From: Bemisia tabaci
Lineage: Eukaryota > Arthropoda > Insecta > Hemiptera > Aleyrodidae
DNA: 64,000 nt
Direction: 5' to 3'
Assembly (NCBI RefSeq): GCF_918797505.1
Contig: NC_092797.1
Coordinates: forward strand, 26,425,372 to 26,489,371
This document shows, in pieces, positions 23,901 through 36,200 of the stretch. Position 1 is the stretch's first letter, and the number at the start of each line of letters is the position of its first letter. Both the position numbers and the translations under genes were made by a program. The notes under the pieces are model-generated. The model was not told the origin of the DNA. It was given only the letters and a program-made list of their open reading frames with translations, and ran no database searches.

Positions 23901-26900
23901 TTTGGCATCAGGGTTTGGACATCTGACTTTTGGAAATTTTATTTGGACATTTTTTGACCTATTTCCAGAAAAAAAGAAAAAAAAACAGTATCAATTGGTT
24001 TTTTTGTGTGTTCTGAATTCAGGTGCGAGATGTGATAGTGACCGAAGAGTCTCTATTCAATTTCAAACAAGATGACATAACACCTGTACTGTTAATCGTC
24101 GACCGAAGAGATGACCCCATCACCCCTTTATTGAATCAGTGGACGTATCAAGCTATGGTTCATGAGCTCCTTACAATTACGAATAATCGAGTAGATTTAA
24201 GTCACGTCAAAGATATTTCCAAAGATTTACGGGAAATCGTCCTCTCACCAGAGCATGATGAATTTTATGCAAAAGTAAGTTGCTCTGCAAAATTTATTGG
24301 ATTTTTCCTTTCAATTGAACTTAAACGTAATTATTGAGCCACCATTAAGGTCAAGTTTTTCTTCAGCAAGCTTTCACCTACATTTTAAGCCAGGAATGGG
24401 TTCATGAAAACCCACAATCAGACCCTCTCTCTCTTTTTTACCTAGTTACATTTTCTAAGCTTACAGCTAAACTCCAGAAGGTGACCTGCATTTTAAAAGA
24501 AACTTTGATGACTGGTGTGCCTTGGTTCCCTCAATCTGAAAATAACTTTGGACAAACCTTTAAAATTTTTTAGGTCAAAAATTCTGGTTTTTCTTTTCTT
24601 TTTAAGAAAAGCTTAATCTAAAATGAGATGAACACTTCTTGAAGCGTACGATTTTGAAAATATTTTTTAGCTGTTTCCAAAAATGTTTAAAAACAGAGCA
24701 GTTTTAAACGGACTCAATTTTGCCTCCTAAAATAAGCTTAGGGGTGCACATGTGAATTTAAATCTAAAATAATCTGGCATAAAATTTGTCAAGTCTATCA
24801 ATTCTCCAAAAATTCCCATCCATCTCTTATGAGATCGCAATGACACACTTACTGAAAACACTCTATCCGCAGACTAGTTTCCAAAGTACTATACATCTTT
24901 TTAATTTAATGTACATACCTAACACCTGTTTCTATTTCTTTGCAGAATTTATATTTGAACTACGGTGAGATAGGACAAACCATGAAACAGTTGATGGAAG
25001 AGTTTCAAAGGAAAGCTAAAAGTCAGCAAAAGGTTGAAAGTCTAGCAGACATGAAAAATTTTGTAGAAAATTACCCCCAGTTTAAGGTAATCTCAGTGCA
25101 TCTATTTGTGGTTAAAATATCTTACCAGGATTTGATCATTTTTAGTCAATTCCTGTTTTTATTTTCTAAAACACTCTTTCGACTTAAAAAGAGAACACTT
25201 AAAATTATGTGTGTAAAGGCTGGAACTGTGCTCGTATTCGTCGAATTTCAAGTGTGCATCTGAGCACTAAACAGTGGCGCTACAGTATGGTTTAATTACA
25301 GAATAAAAAAATTGATCGAATTCACACACAGAAAGTACCGTGCTCATTTCTTTTGCTCTTCATTGACGGCAACCTTTAGAGGTTTTTAGTTTTCAAAATC
25401 TTGGGAGTAGTAGATTTTCTATCATAATGGGTCAGTTGCACAAGTCAATTGTCTTTTGATTATTTCAAATTATAGATCAGCTAAAAATAGTAAGATCTGT
25501 CCAAAAAACAAGTTTCAACGTCCAACGTTACTGCATCATCCACCACAGTATGGTTTCTTTGTCCTTGGTTTCATCCATTTTAAAGTGCAGCAACCAGTGC
25601 AAATGTGTGTATCATCAATTGATGAATCCAAATTAAAAGGAATCGTAGTATGTTGCACCGCCTTGGATAATGTCATACACCTATGTTTTTCAAAGGGCGA
25701 TATTTCTGTTAATGTTAGATTTAGAAACTAGGTGTTTGGACACCCTGTATATTTTTGCTAATCTATGAGCATAAACTATCAAAACAGGATTCTTTGATCA
25801 GCGCAACTAGCTCACTCCAATCAGGGCTTAATTTTGTCCTTGTAAGAGTTCTATTACAGGGTTTTTGATTTTCTGCCTGATCATTGCCTGTAGAATCCTC
25901 TATCAATTATCTTTTCATTTGTTTTTGGTCACAGAAAATGTCAGGAACAGTTTGCAAACATTTGGTGCTTGTCAGTGATTTATCCAACACAGTTGCAAAT
26001 AATAATTTGCTGGAGGTTTCGGAGTTAGAACAACAACTTGCTTGCCAAGAATCACACTCTTCGCAGCTCCAGGTACTGTTACATGCCACAAAATTCTTTT
26101 CCGCTTTTAAGTTGCAACACTTAAAAGTAATACGCCTTACCTTATTACCATTTGTGTTGAAACCAACGCTGAAATTGAGAAGCTATAACAATAAATGCAG
26201 AAAGTATTTTCCAGATTAAGTTGCTCATCAAAGTTAGGAAACTCTGCAAACACAAGAGAGCTATAAATAGACGCATTTATGAAGGTGACTTGTCAGTTGC
26301 TGTATAAAAGCATTAGTATTATATCAAAGGATATGTCGCAGTTTATATCCTCTTAAAATGCATGAGCCAGAGACATCTACAGCAGAATTGGCGATTTGAG
26401 AGTTGCCTGAGTTACTACATCCTACAAGCTTTCTTTTGTAAATTCGGCAAGAAGCGACAAAATATGTGGGCATGAAAGGGTTCTCAAACGTCATCAGAAG
26501 AGTCTACTGATGTTGTGGTGCAGAAAATAAGCAGTTTCGATGAAATGAAAACTAACCTCTAGTCTCAATGCCTGCTCGCACAGCAGAAGTTGTTTGTATC
26601 AACATCAAAATACGTTGTTTAAAAGATATAAAATATTAATAGTAAAATAGTTATAATAGTATGTTTTAAGAAAAATGTTTGTCTAAGTGGAGCATTGCTT
26701 TGAATCTTTACCTCTGAAGAGGAGGAAGCGAACTGTGTACCTACATTTCTTACATTAGTTTGTATGTGTTTTTGCGTAGGCTCATCAAACGGACCTTGAA
26801 TTTCTAAGTGATTAATTGGACAGCATCTATCAACAAGGAAGCTTATGAGATTGAAGTCTGCACAATCATAAATAGGTTTAAAGAGAACCCATAGTAAAGA

Positions 26901-29900
26901 ATAATTCTCTCGACAAAGTTTGGCAACTAAATGTTTTTGTGCTTTTAAAATTTTTGCCATGAAACAATATGTTTCGTAGCGGGTCCAAAACTACCATTAA
27001 TTTTTTTCTTTTTTTTTTTCTAAAAAAGAATGTCACTATTGGTTCCCTTCATTAAATAGTACTCCACATTGTCTCAAATACAATTTTTATTTCTACAGAA
27101 TTTACGAACGCTTTTAAACAGTGGAAACGTTAGGCACAAGGATGCCACAAAACTAGTCATGTTATACGCACTGCGGTACGAACGGCATAGCAACAATGAT
27201 ATAGACGGTCTCCTCAATATTCTTAAAAAGAATAGCGTACCTGACTCATTTATCAAGGTAAAGTAGTACATAATTACAGAAGCAGTTATCTCTGAGGATT
27301 AGCCAATGAGCATTTGTTCTTGACAGTAATCTATCAGTAGTATGCAACTTTTTTTTTAGATTCAAAAATACAATTAAACAAGTAATGATTTTTTACATAA
27401 AGTGGAAAAACCAAGTGGTGGATGACTTTTTCCATTGTTTTTTCTTAAATTACGTTAATTTTGACTTTATGTATTCTATGATTTGCTGATGTTTTCAGTT
27501 GTAATTGGCCTTTCTTATAAACTCTCACTCCATGTTGTTAAACGCCGTACAAAGGTTGTCAGACACTTCCAGAAAGAATGAAAATCTTTGGCAGGTACCC
27601 TTCAGAGAAACAGGAAGTGTAAAAAAAATGCTATAGTTTGAAAATCGATTGGTAAAAAAGAGTGTATATTTTTTTTTATTTTCTTTAACTGAGGGAGGGG
27701 GTTGCACACCCTGACTTAATTTTTGAGCATTGTGGTCTAGAGGTGCCTAATAAGAGGGACTGGTAAAAAAAATCGGACTGAAAGCTAATTCGATTATTGA
27801 ATGGCATCATATCTCGGATCCACTTTTCCAATATTTTAGTGTTGTCCGTTTTTTGTGCATATTTTCTATTGAGAAGGCTGAAATTTATTTATTCTCTGTT
27901 GATAGATGATTCCTCGTATTTTAAAATTCAGAAGTAAAAACTCAAGACTGAATGAAACGTTTGATACCCAAGAGGCCGTTGTAAAGATTACCAAACGCTT
28001 TTTTAAGGTATGTACCTCAGCTTTACAGCCCAAGCAAACAGATTAGACAGAGTAAAAAAGCGCTTTTTGGGGCACCCATTAAATTTCATTGTCTTATTCT
28101 GATACGGAGATGCTGGCTGTAGTAGCATCTCTCCTATCGTGTCAATAACAGATTGGTTCATCCCAATGTGTCCCTTTGTCAACTTAATCTCTGGCTAGTG
28201 GCTGCAAAAAATTTGCCCGATGAATTTTTTCAAGCCCTAAAAATCTGTCTTTTTTTCACAAATTTGGATTCTCAATCAATTCGCAACACCAATGAATAAT
28301 ATACCTGTATAATTACTAGCAAACAGTGGCAAGGCGTCACTGACCAATTATCGATTTTTCCCCATTTGAAGCCATGGTAAAGGATCGATTATTAAGGTCT
28401 TCGTTGTGAACACCCTGTTTATCAATCCTTTTCCATAGGTTTAAATGGCAAATCAATGGATATATTGCAAAGCATGCCACGCCACTGCTAACCCAACCAT
28501 AAGTATCTAGACTTTTTGGAAAACTGCCAATAGAAATTAGCAAATTTTGTGATACAACTTAATTTGCCATTAACCATTATTAAATTTTACTATCTGAATG
28601 TAGTACATTTTTATAAAGCTCCTCTGATGGTGTGGAACATATATGTATATTACTCGACGATGTTTAAAGAAAGTGCTATAGTTCATAGTGGAGTCACAGC
28701 AATGTTGCTAGAATTGCTGTCAGTGGCATATTAGGTAATACCGCAGTAAATTTGATATGTACATCCTTGTTAGATGGGCAGCAGCCCATGTTGAAGATTT
28801 AATTGTAAAATTCCTTTTGATTCATGTTATGCTACTTTCCTACCTTGATAGATCTGGGACAATAAAGGTTTCAAAAGAATGTATACATTCAGTGTCTTTC
28901 CTAAACAATGGAAAAGTTTTGAAGATTTCTCTTGCTTCTCATCTCACATTCTCTAGACAGTACATCCATTTAATTTTCTGTAAGATTGTTTTGTTTTCCC
29001 CTTCCTTCAAGGTTTTTTCGTTGTTTCCAGGATTTAAAAGGAGTGGAAAATGTCTATACGCAACATGTACCTTTACTAAGAGAAACCCTTGATGACTTAA
29101 TCAAAGGTCGGCTTAAAGAGACAACTTTCCCCTTCTTGGGAGAAAACAGTGCTCAAATATCAAGACGGTAAGTCTTTTTAATTTGTGTCTCAGCCTTTGG
29201 ACTGACATTTTTCCTATGGGTCCAAGCGCTAAAATCCAAGTCTCAAGAGAAACGGAAAAAAGTGTGCCATTCGGCGTGTCTTCAATCTTTTGAGCCAAGC
29301 CTCAACAGGTATTCTTTAGACCCATACATATTTTGGGCTCAAGAGAAAGAGCGGATGCTAAATTTCACATTTCTCCCTGTGTTCCTTGAAAATTGAACAA
29401 TGATGTATGGGCTTTTAGAAAAAATATTGGTTTATTTGTGTTTTCCTGCAGTTTGTTTTGCCTCAGGAAGTTAAATTTTTTGAACAATTTTCAATATGAA
29501 TTATTTTCTGCTTTGTATTGGCATTATAATTAAAGGTTTTAGAACTGTTCATTACCAATGCCCAGCATTCTGGACTGGGTTAGCTATTCTGTTTGTTGCT
29601 TAGCAAAAACGGAAACTAGGAATATGGAAAGAATTCGCAGTTTGTGTATTCGCAGTTTTCCCAAGAAAAATTTTCAGAATTGAATCAATTTCAAAGCGTT
29701 AACTAACAACTAATAAGTGGATTGATTTTTAGGCTCTCTTTGATGTTTAATGGTTAAAGTATTTTTTCGTCAACCTCTTTTCACAGGATCAAAGATGTGA
29801 TCGTTTTCATGATCGGTGGAGTTACTTATGAGGAAGCTCTTGCTGTTCACAATATCAACTGTTCTCATCAGAATATTCGAATCGTATTAGGTGGAACAAC

Positions 29901-29988
29901 CATTCACAACTCTGCCAGTTTCTTCACTGAAGTTCAGAATGCTACAGCAAATCTTCCCACGACAAGACATGATAATCGTAGAATGTAA
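17866..29988 (+). CDS. VPS45: VPS45, Sec1/Munc18-family vacuolar protein sorting protein 45
   Basis: Coding exons: 17866-17958, 18743-18941, 19866-20015, 20467-20597, 24023-24274, 24946-25086, 25935-26072, 27099-27257, 27906-28007, 29031-29167, 29787-29988. They total 1704 nt, or 567 residues plus TAA; human VPS45 is about 570. All borders are GT..AG and in phase. Family marks are an N-terminal [13 protein letters not shown], then [29 protein letters not shown], the conserved [19 protein letters not shown] near residues 220-240, [28 protein letters not shown] and a C-terminal [15 protein letters not shown] proteins bind endosomal/TGN syntaxin (Tlg2/STX16 class) and control SNARE assembly; that role is from the family. 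Exon 9 (about residues 422-455) is divergent where human has a Tyr-Gly-Gly motif. Intron 4 (20598-24022) is enlarged by nested insertions. Confidence 0.96.
21393..23884. mobile_element. hAT-like element of about 2.5 kb inserted in the foldback
   Basis: It is flanked by TATTTGGC (21385-21392) and TATTGGGC (23885-23892), an 8-bp target duplication with one mismatch. The ends are AGGGTGGCAAGCGTCA and, reverse-complemented, CAGGTGGCAAGGTCA. Sub-terminal GTCAGGGAA motifs are repeated near both ends. An 8-bp duplication and a CAGG-type end suggest the hAT superfamily. No transposase frame is visible; the interior has a GC-richer patch (about 21540-22640) and a further inserted element. Confidence 0.65.
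21748..22350. mobile_element. Third-level nested TIR element
   Basis: The left end CCAAAGACATAAAGACGG (from 21748) is matched by its exact reverse complement ending at 22350. GGGGAA lies directly outside both ends, consistent with a 6-bp target duplication. Homology of the ends continues inward (GGAGC, then TAAAAGCA and GAAGCT words). It is about 603 bp with no clear coding sequence. Confidence 0.75.
28324..28487. repeat. Short TIR/foldback MITE in VPS45 intron 9
   Basis: The left end is CAGTGGCAAGGCG. The reverse complement of the right end is CAGTGGCGTGGCATGC. Inside, CCATTTGAAGCCATGG pairs with the inverted CCATAGGTTTAAATGG, and AAAGGATCGAT with ATCAATCCTTT. At 164 bp with a CAGTGG end it resembles hAT-type MITEs. 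The flanking 8-mers (CTAGCAAA, CTAACCCA) match at only five positions. Confidence 0.7.
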
Positions 29989-30655
29989 TAACTCATTCTG
30001 TAGTTGTGATGGAAATTGAAGGCATCAACAGAATTTTATGTCAATCTTGCTTGCTGCAAGAAGCAAAGTTCAAGCTTAACTCATGTTAGAGTGTGAATCC
30101 TGAATCTTGGAAAATTTAAGTTTCACTAAACTTCGAAGGTTGATGTATCCAGTCATGAAATCTCAATTCAATCAATACCTGGCTGTGACTTTGTGTTTAA
30201 TCTTCTATTTGATAACCAAGACTTAGAAAATTCAGCTCATGAAGCAAGATTTTATGAAGTTTATACATTTGATCAGTGAACACTGATTTGTGAAGGACTT
30301 ATTGCTATTTGCTGTTTTTTCAACAAGAGAAATTTTACCAAAGAACCTGTATTTCATATATTTTGTTTTCGTAAAATATTCATCCATGATTGAGCCAAAG
30401 ATTTCGTATAATCTTGACTTAAGACGTACAAATATTGCTGTTGAATGAATTTCGGACTTAGCTCAATTCTACAGTGAAATTGCAGGGACGTGTATCTCAT
30501 TTGCGGTGTTTCAAAATCTTCGCTTTCACTTTATTTCATCAAGGGTGAACAAACCAAAACTGCTTCTTGATGTTTCCATTGATTATTCTTCTCACAGAAA
30601 AGAAGAATTAGGAAAGCTTTCAAGAGATGACTTCAAGTACTTTTCTATTAAAAAA

Positions 30656-30661
30656 AATAAA
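30656..30661 (+). promoter_or_regulatory. Candidate polyadenylation signal of VPS45
   Basis: AATAAA about 670 nt after the VPS45 stop. A second AATAAA is at 31678-31683. Either could be used; the hexamer alone is weak evidence. Confidence 0.35.
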
Positions 30662-31058
30662 GTATGACAGGAAGCCTGCAACGTTGCAAATGGAGACACG
30701 CGCTCCTGCAGTCTCATCGCCGAATTGCTACCTTTCCTGCAAATGTTAAAAATCTGGTTTTCTTCCATTCAACATTTCTATTTTGTGCTTTCTTGCTCAG
30801 CTGAAGCTAGAATTCAACATCTCTCTTCTATTAATGTATAATGATATCAAGTTGCAGTATTTAACATGATTTGTTACTTTAAGTTATGAATAGAGATTGG
30901 CTATAGCACTCCAGACTATGGCAGGCTGTCTCAATTATTACCAGAATAGATGTGTGTTGAAAAATTGTCGCACATTTAATGCCCTCAGTTTGTATGTTGC
31001 TAAAATAATTTAAAATCATCATTGTAATCGCTATTCCATTATTTTTTTCTCTGTTTTT

Positions 31059-31337
31059 TTATTCATTTATTTTTTGTTGAATGCATGTGTAAGCACCATG
31101 AATCTCAATGTAATCTTGTAAATTACTGCAAATGGGTATATTTTGAACGTCAATATCATCTCTCATGAAGTGTTTAACGCTACGGGAAAGCATCTCAAGA
31201 ACATGTCGAAAGCCAACTTGATCTAAAAGGACTACGCACGTAATATCAAGCAATCCAGCTTCAGCCAAATTTTGATACATATTGTTCAATATGATGTTCC
31301 TCACTACCCTCTCGAGCTTTTTGACAAGCTTTTATAA
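31059..31337 (-). other. Unrecognised minus-strand open frame
   Basis: On the minus strand an open frame of about 90 codons runs from just after an in-frame stop near 31337 to a stop at 31059. It has no ATG near its left end and uses a mixed, protein-like set of residues (for example LAEAGLLDIT and VKHFMRDDIDVQN). AATAAA overlaps the stop. I do not recognise it. It could be chance, a 3' terminal exon or a gene remnant. Confidence 0.15.
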
Positions 31338-31689
31338 TCAAACATTATTTCTGCCAATAAGGTGAAAAGTGGAGTTGATCCATGAATTCTCTGGATTTCT
31401 TACCTGCATTTTCTTATGGAGGTGTGGGGCTGTTGATATGCGTGGGCGGATGCTGCTCTGTACTCAGTTATCATTAGGAGGAATTTGATTCTTTTTAGCT
31501 CTGTTATCCTCTTGACCAGAGAAGGAACAAAAGCTACCTTTGATCACTAATGTTGCAACATTTTTACTGGCTAATGCGTCTAAGAGTGCTGAAAAATTCA
31601 CATTTCTTGTAAGGCACACAGTAAGTTTGATTTTCAAAGCTTATTGTGCTCAAGAGATTCTGAGGAACATCTTATCAAATAAAATCTAA

Positions 31690-31945
31690 ATTTGGCCAAC
31701 GCTGCATTTCGTGGTGTTAGTTGGACCACATCACCAATTGCCACATTTAATTGGGCAATATAATTTTTTTAAATGTAAATGGTTGTACAGATTTTTGTGC
31801 AAATTTCAGTGAATTTTCTGCATATTAGGAAGCAAACTCCGTAAAATTTTCAAATGAATCCGCACAATCGTTTCATGCAAAAAATGAAATGACCCGGTTA
31901 AATTTGGCAATAGCTGATGTGGCTTGGTTCCTTTCTGCTAAGCGC
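31690..31945. repeat. Foldback element upstream of clueless
   Basis: GGACCACATCACCAATTGCC followed by ACATTTAATTGGGC (31723-31756) pairs with the inverted segment at about 31892-31931 (reverse complement GCCACATCAGCTATTGCC, then AAATTTAACCGGGT). Edges are approximate. Confidence 0.6.
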
Positions 31946-33275
31946 AGTCCAGTTGTGTAGTCCATTAATTATTGTTCATTCATTTAATTTTTTTTAATGC
32001 TCATATCGATATTTTACCGCCTCTCACTTCATCTAGAAATCTTGTTATCATTGAACTATTTTATCTTAAGCCTATGGCAGGAAACAAAGCATTTTCTGTT
32101 ACCTATCTTGTAACATAAATTATTAATTTATCGTGGCTTTTCATACTGTAGGAAAATATAGTAATTGAATTGTTATTGTGTTGTGTTCATTCTCTTTTAC
32201 TATGAACCTAGGGTTGTCATAAATCGATGGCCCAAAGTGCAAAACCACATATCGCCTCCGCGATGTTACAAAATTTCCACTACTATTTTTTTAAAATGAG
32301 AGACGAGCTAAATTTATTGCTCGAATTATAGAATATTCTGCTGATAGAGAAGAAAAATCAAAGAAGTTTTCAAGATTGACTAGTTTTCCAAAGAAAAAAT
32401 AAATTATGACAGGAAGTCTGAGCATTCGTGAAAAGTGCGCAGAATTTCTTTGTCAAATTGACTGTCCCCAAGAGAGAGTAGTATAATGATTTTGCAAGTA
32501 CACTTAATAGAGAGGACTTTATATTCTCTAAGAATACAATAAAATACTGAAGAAGTTTCTTCGAAGGAGATAGCTCACAAAATGTTCGCAAGATTCGTAA
32601 GGGTGAGACAGTGGGGAGAGCAAATTTTTACCTCCTTAGCAATTGATGACCACCCTCTGATACATGTTCCAGGATTTTTAACACCTCACGGATAAACAAC
32701 GCAGACAATTTTTAAATTTCTTCAAAATTTTCTACCTATCGCAACGAGATTCTGAACCTGTACCTACGTTATCGATTCTCCCGAGTTCAACATTTGAAAG
32801 TGGCGCCAAGTCGTCTGATTGGTTGTTGATTCCAGCCTCAGAACCACTTTACCAAACCTCACAAAAAAGCCAAGAAACCAAAAATTGTCTAATTTTTTGT
32901 AAAAAATACACATGGAGCCTGCAGAAATTTTAGCTTTATTGCTAAAAACGGTTTCATTATGATGAACTTCTACTGAACGACATCCGCTTGAGATAAAACG
33001 GCATTCACTTCTGTGATCCTAGGGGATTTTCGTATGGTGATGTATGGGTACTCCTGCTTGCGCAAGAGTTTTCGGTCAAGTGAAGTCGAGAAGAAGTTTG
33101 GAAATCTGATGTGAAATTTTACGTCGGTCTCTGTTTTTTTCCGTTAAATAATTACTATTTGTCGTTTTTTCCCTCCATACTTAATCTTTTAATAGACGGC
33201 CGCAGTTACCATTCTTCGCCGCTTTTATTCTCCCGTAATAAATGTGGTGAATTACTGTGAAATTTTATTTATAGC

Positions 33276-36200
33276 ATGGCCTTAGGTTCTCAAGTGGAAT
33301 CCAATGATTACGGGACTATCACCAAAGAAAACACAAGTGAGTGCACACAATTCTCTTTACACCTACAATTTGTCATCTTTATGCAGCTGCGGTAGCGATA
33401 TTCTTTAGATACCTAATCCTACAATTCCTTAATTTTCTCGTCGGCAGCCGGAAGAACCCGTGCGGCCGGGAGGTTGTTATCATTCATCCACACTAGCCAT
33501 TGTTTTACTGAATAATGATGTAATCTACTCCTTCAACCATGTGCACTTTTCGGCATTTTTCGTGAAACTCATGATCTGAAGTTACATTGAGCTCTTAAAG
33601 GTGGTTCTGAAAGGAAACTGCTCTATGGGCTTATTTTTACCGGAAACCAACGAATTTTCTCAATTCCACCTCTCATGTCTTCAGCCACTCTAACCTCATT
33701 TTCATTCACTCGTCTTCACCTTACATTCCCTCTTTCCACCCTCATAAAATTCCAACAATCCAAAGATTTCCGTGTACTGTTTAGCCTTGTAAAGTATTGC
33801 CTCAGTGCTGCAGTTCTCTAATCTCTACTGCCACTGCAAGATAAGACCATTTTCATGTTTGAGACCTCGGGTGCGCACCATGTGACCTTCAACCTTTAAT
33901 TTCTAAAGTTATCTAGGCGGTGTGCTAACACCTATTCAATTGCTTGTGTTGCAATACTTTCACTGACCAGTTGATCAAAGGGCCATTTTGCCATGCCGGG
34001 AGGAGAAACACCATGAGTTCAGCACGAATTGAGGTTGGGAGAAGTCAAATCCTTCTTGAACATCCAATGCCCATCCTCATCCAGCTAGTGAGCTAGCCCT
34101 TCCAAAACTACCTCTCCCAAAATTTCCAAGCGTCCATCGGGAATAATTTCTGACCTACCAGGAATTGAGAAAATCCCATTTTAAAGTTCTGTGTTTAGGC
34201 TGTTTTTCACTTGATCTTACCTGTGTTTCTCTGAACATACTAATATTTCTCCTGTGTCAGTCCTAAATGGTAGCCAAACATTCATAAAAGGTCCCTAATA
34301 TACCTATCTCGGTTATAGGTCCCTAATATATCTCGGTTGCGACTGATTGTGAGTTGGAACCTTCGTCAGCTTGTTTTTTCTTAACCGTTTTCATTGAATA
34401 TTCCTACCGTTACAACGTAAATAATAGTTTTTTTTTCTTATTTTTTTTTAATGAAACAACATTTTAAATGTAGATAGTGAAAAAAGGTATTATTGCATGT
34501 ACCCATTTAAAATGATTTTTCATATCCATGTGGAGTAGGTCAAAGGACCCATGTAGTGGAGGCTATAATTGTTCAGTAAGTGCGGCAAAGAAATAGATTC
34601 GGATTTAATTAACTATTTTCAGATTTGATGCCGAATGTGCTCTATTTCTATCTAGAATATCGAGTCAATATTTGAAGCCATAATTTCTACCATTGACGAT
34701 GTCATAGGCGTTAGTAATTACTCACTCTCTTAGCTAACTACAGCGCTGGCAAACTTCGTCAGTATCTTCCTCAAAGGTGCAATTTATCATTATCAAACGA
34801 AAGCATTAGTTTACAAACACTGTTCCATGGAACTTTATGGAACCCTTGTGTTTGGAAGGTTTTGGCTTTTGTTATTGCGTCAAATGATGTAGAATTATCT
34901 TGTCCTGGCTGAAGTTCAGTTATTTGTTTCTTATTTTTCCATCTGAAGGACCCTTTTGCCTCACTTAATTACGTATTGTGTACCCACCATACCAGTTTTT
35001 AGTCAATTCACATTTTAAGAAATAACATGATCAGATTGAGGTTCAACGCATGAGTCATTCAGACAGAGCATTGGTGATTTTGCCTTTCTCTTCTTATGCC
35101 TTTCTTTTCGCCCGGGTTGCCATCCTCCTCCCTCCCCTCTTCCCCTTTTCCATGAAAAGTCAGCAACAATCTTTGAATTTGCAGGGGAAGGGGGGGAGGA
35201 ATTGATCCCCCCCCCCCCCTCCCAGGGATCCTAATGTTTAGTTAAAAAATGAAAAGCAATGAAAAGTTCTTCCCCACACAAGAAAAAACAAACAACAACA
35301 ACAGCTTCAGATCAACATCTTACGCCAAAGTGTGCGCAGAATTATTATAGAGTGTGAATTTCTTGTGACTACCTCCCACTACTGGCACACAAATTATCTG
35401 AGCCGTGTGCGGCCTTATATGTACGATACTAAAAGAGAGAGCTTTTCAGTCGAACTTATTCTCAACTCTACTAGCTTTGTTTTGACCTCAAGAATCTACT
35501 CCCGAAATTTTGCCTCTTAATCCTGAGACACCCTGTATTGTTACCTGTGGGGAAAGTCCTAGGGTTTTACAGAGTTCACGCGATTTCCGGAGAGATAAAA
35601 TACAAATTTTCATCCCCTCCCCTTCCCCCGCAGCATGGGAGTCCGGAAGCTGAAATGGGCTGCACAAGTCCATTTACATTTGCACTCGGGGCCTCAGTGG
35701 AGCTTTGCCTTCCAGTGATTGAGGGTTTCAACCGAAATACCCACGGCGAAGGCCTCCCCAAACTCGTCTTATTTTACCGACGGACGTCGCGCCGCGTCGC
35801 GCCTTGCGCGTGCGTTTGAATGTCTCCGGTGACCGAGTATCCCTCTCCGTGTCACTCGAACCGCTTATGAATATGGATGAAACAAACGCACCGTAATGAA
35901 ACACCATTCTTAGTAAAGCAGACGGTCTATCCTGGATGTTTCAAATTCGGTTCGTCCGAACTCCTTTTCTAACTTTTACGTTCGTAGACTCCAAACACTG
36001 GAGAAAAAAACACATTGGATCTGGAGTCCAGACTCTTGAATACATTGACAAGAAAAAACACTCTTGATTCAATCAGATTTTTGCTTAAATCAAAAGGAAA
36101 TCCGCTCAAATTAAGAGGCTTGGTTCTTGATCTAAGCAAAAATCCGATTGAATCAAGAGTACTTTTTCTTGTCGATGTTTTTAGGAGTCTGGACTGGACT

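Larger units (their letters stand above)
20955..23968. mobile_element. Outer foldback element in VPS45 intron 4, split by an insertion
   Basis: The left arm (about 20955-21088) has repeated TGTCCAAA/AAGTCCAAAAGTAGGC words. The inverted right arm is in two pieces, 21336-21392 and 23885-23968, and reads as the complement of the left arm once 21393-23884 is removed. The original element was therefore about 520 bp. No coding capacity is seen. Confidence 0.7.
29989..33275 (+). other. VPS45 3' UTR and VPS45-clueless spacer
   Basis: The stretch holds the VPS45 3' UTR (candidate AATAAA at 30656-30661), one foldback repeat (31690-31945), a doubtful minus-strand open frame (31059-31337) and the clueless 5' region. 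A GC-richer patch near 33195-33235 may be close to the clueless transcription start. No convincing coding exon is present. Confidence 0.5.
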
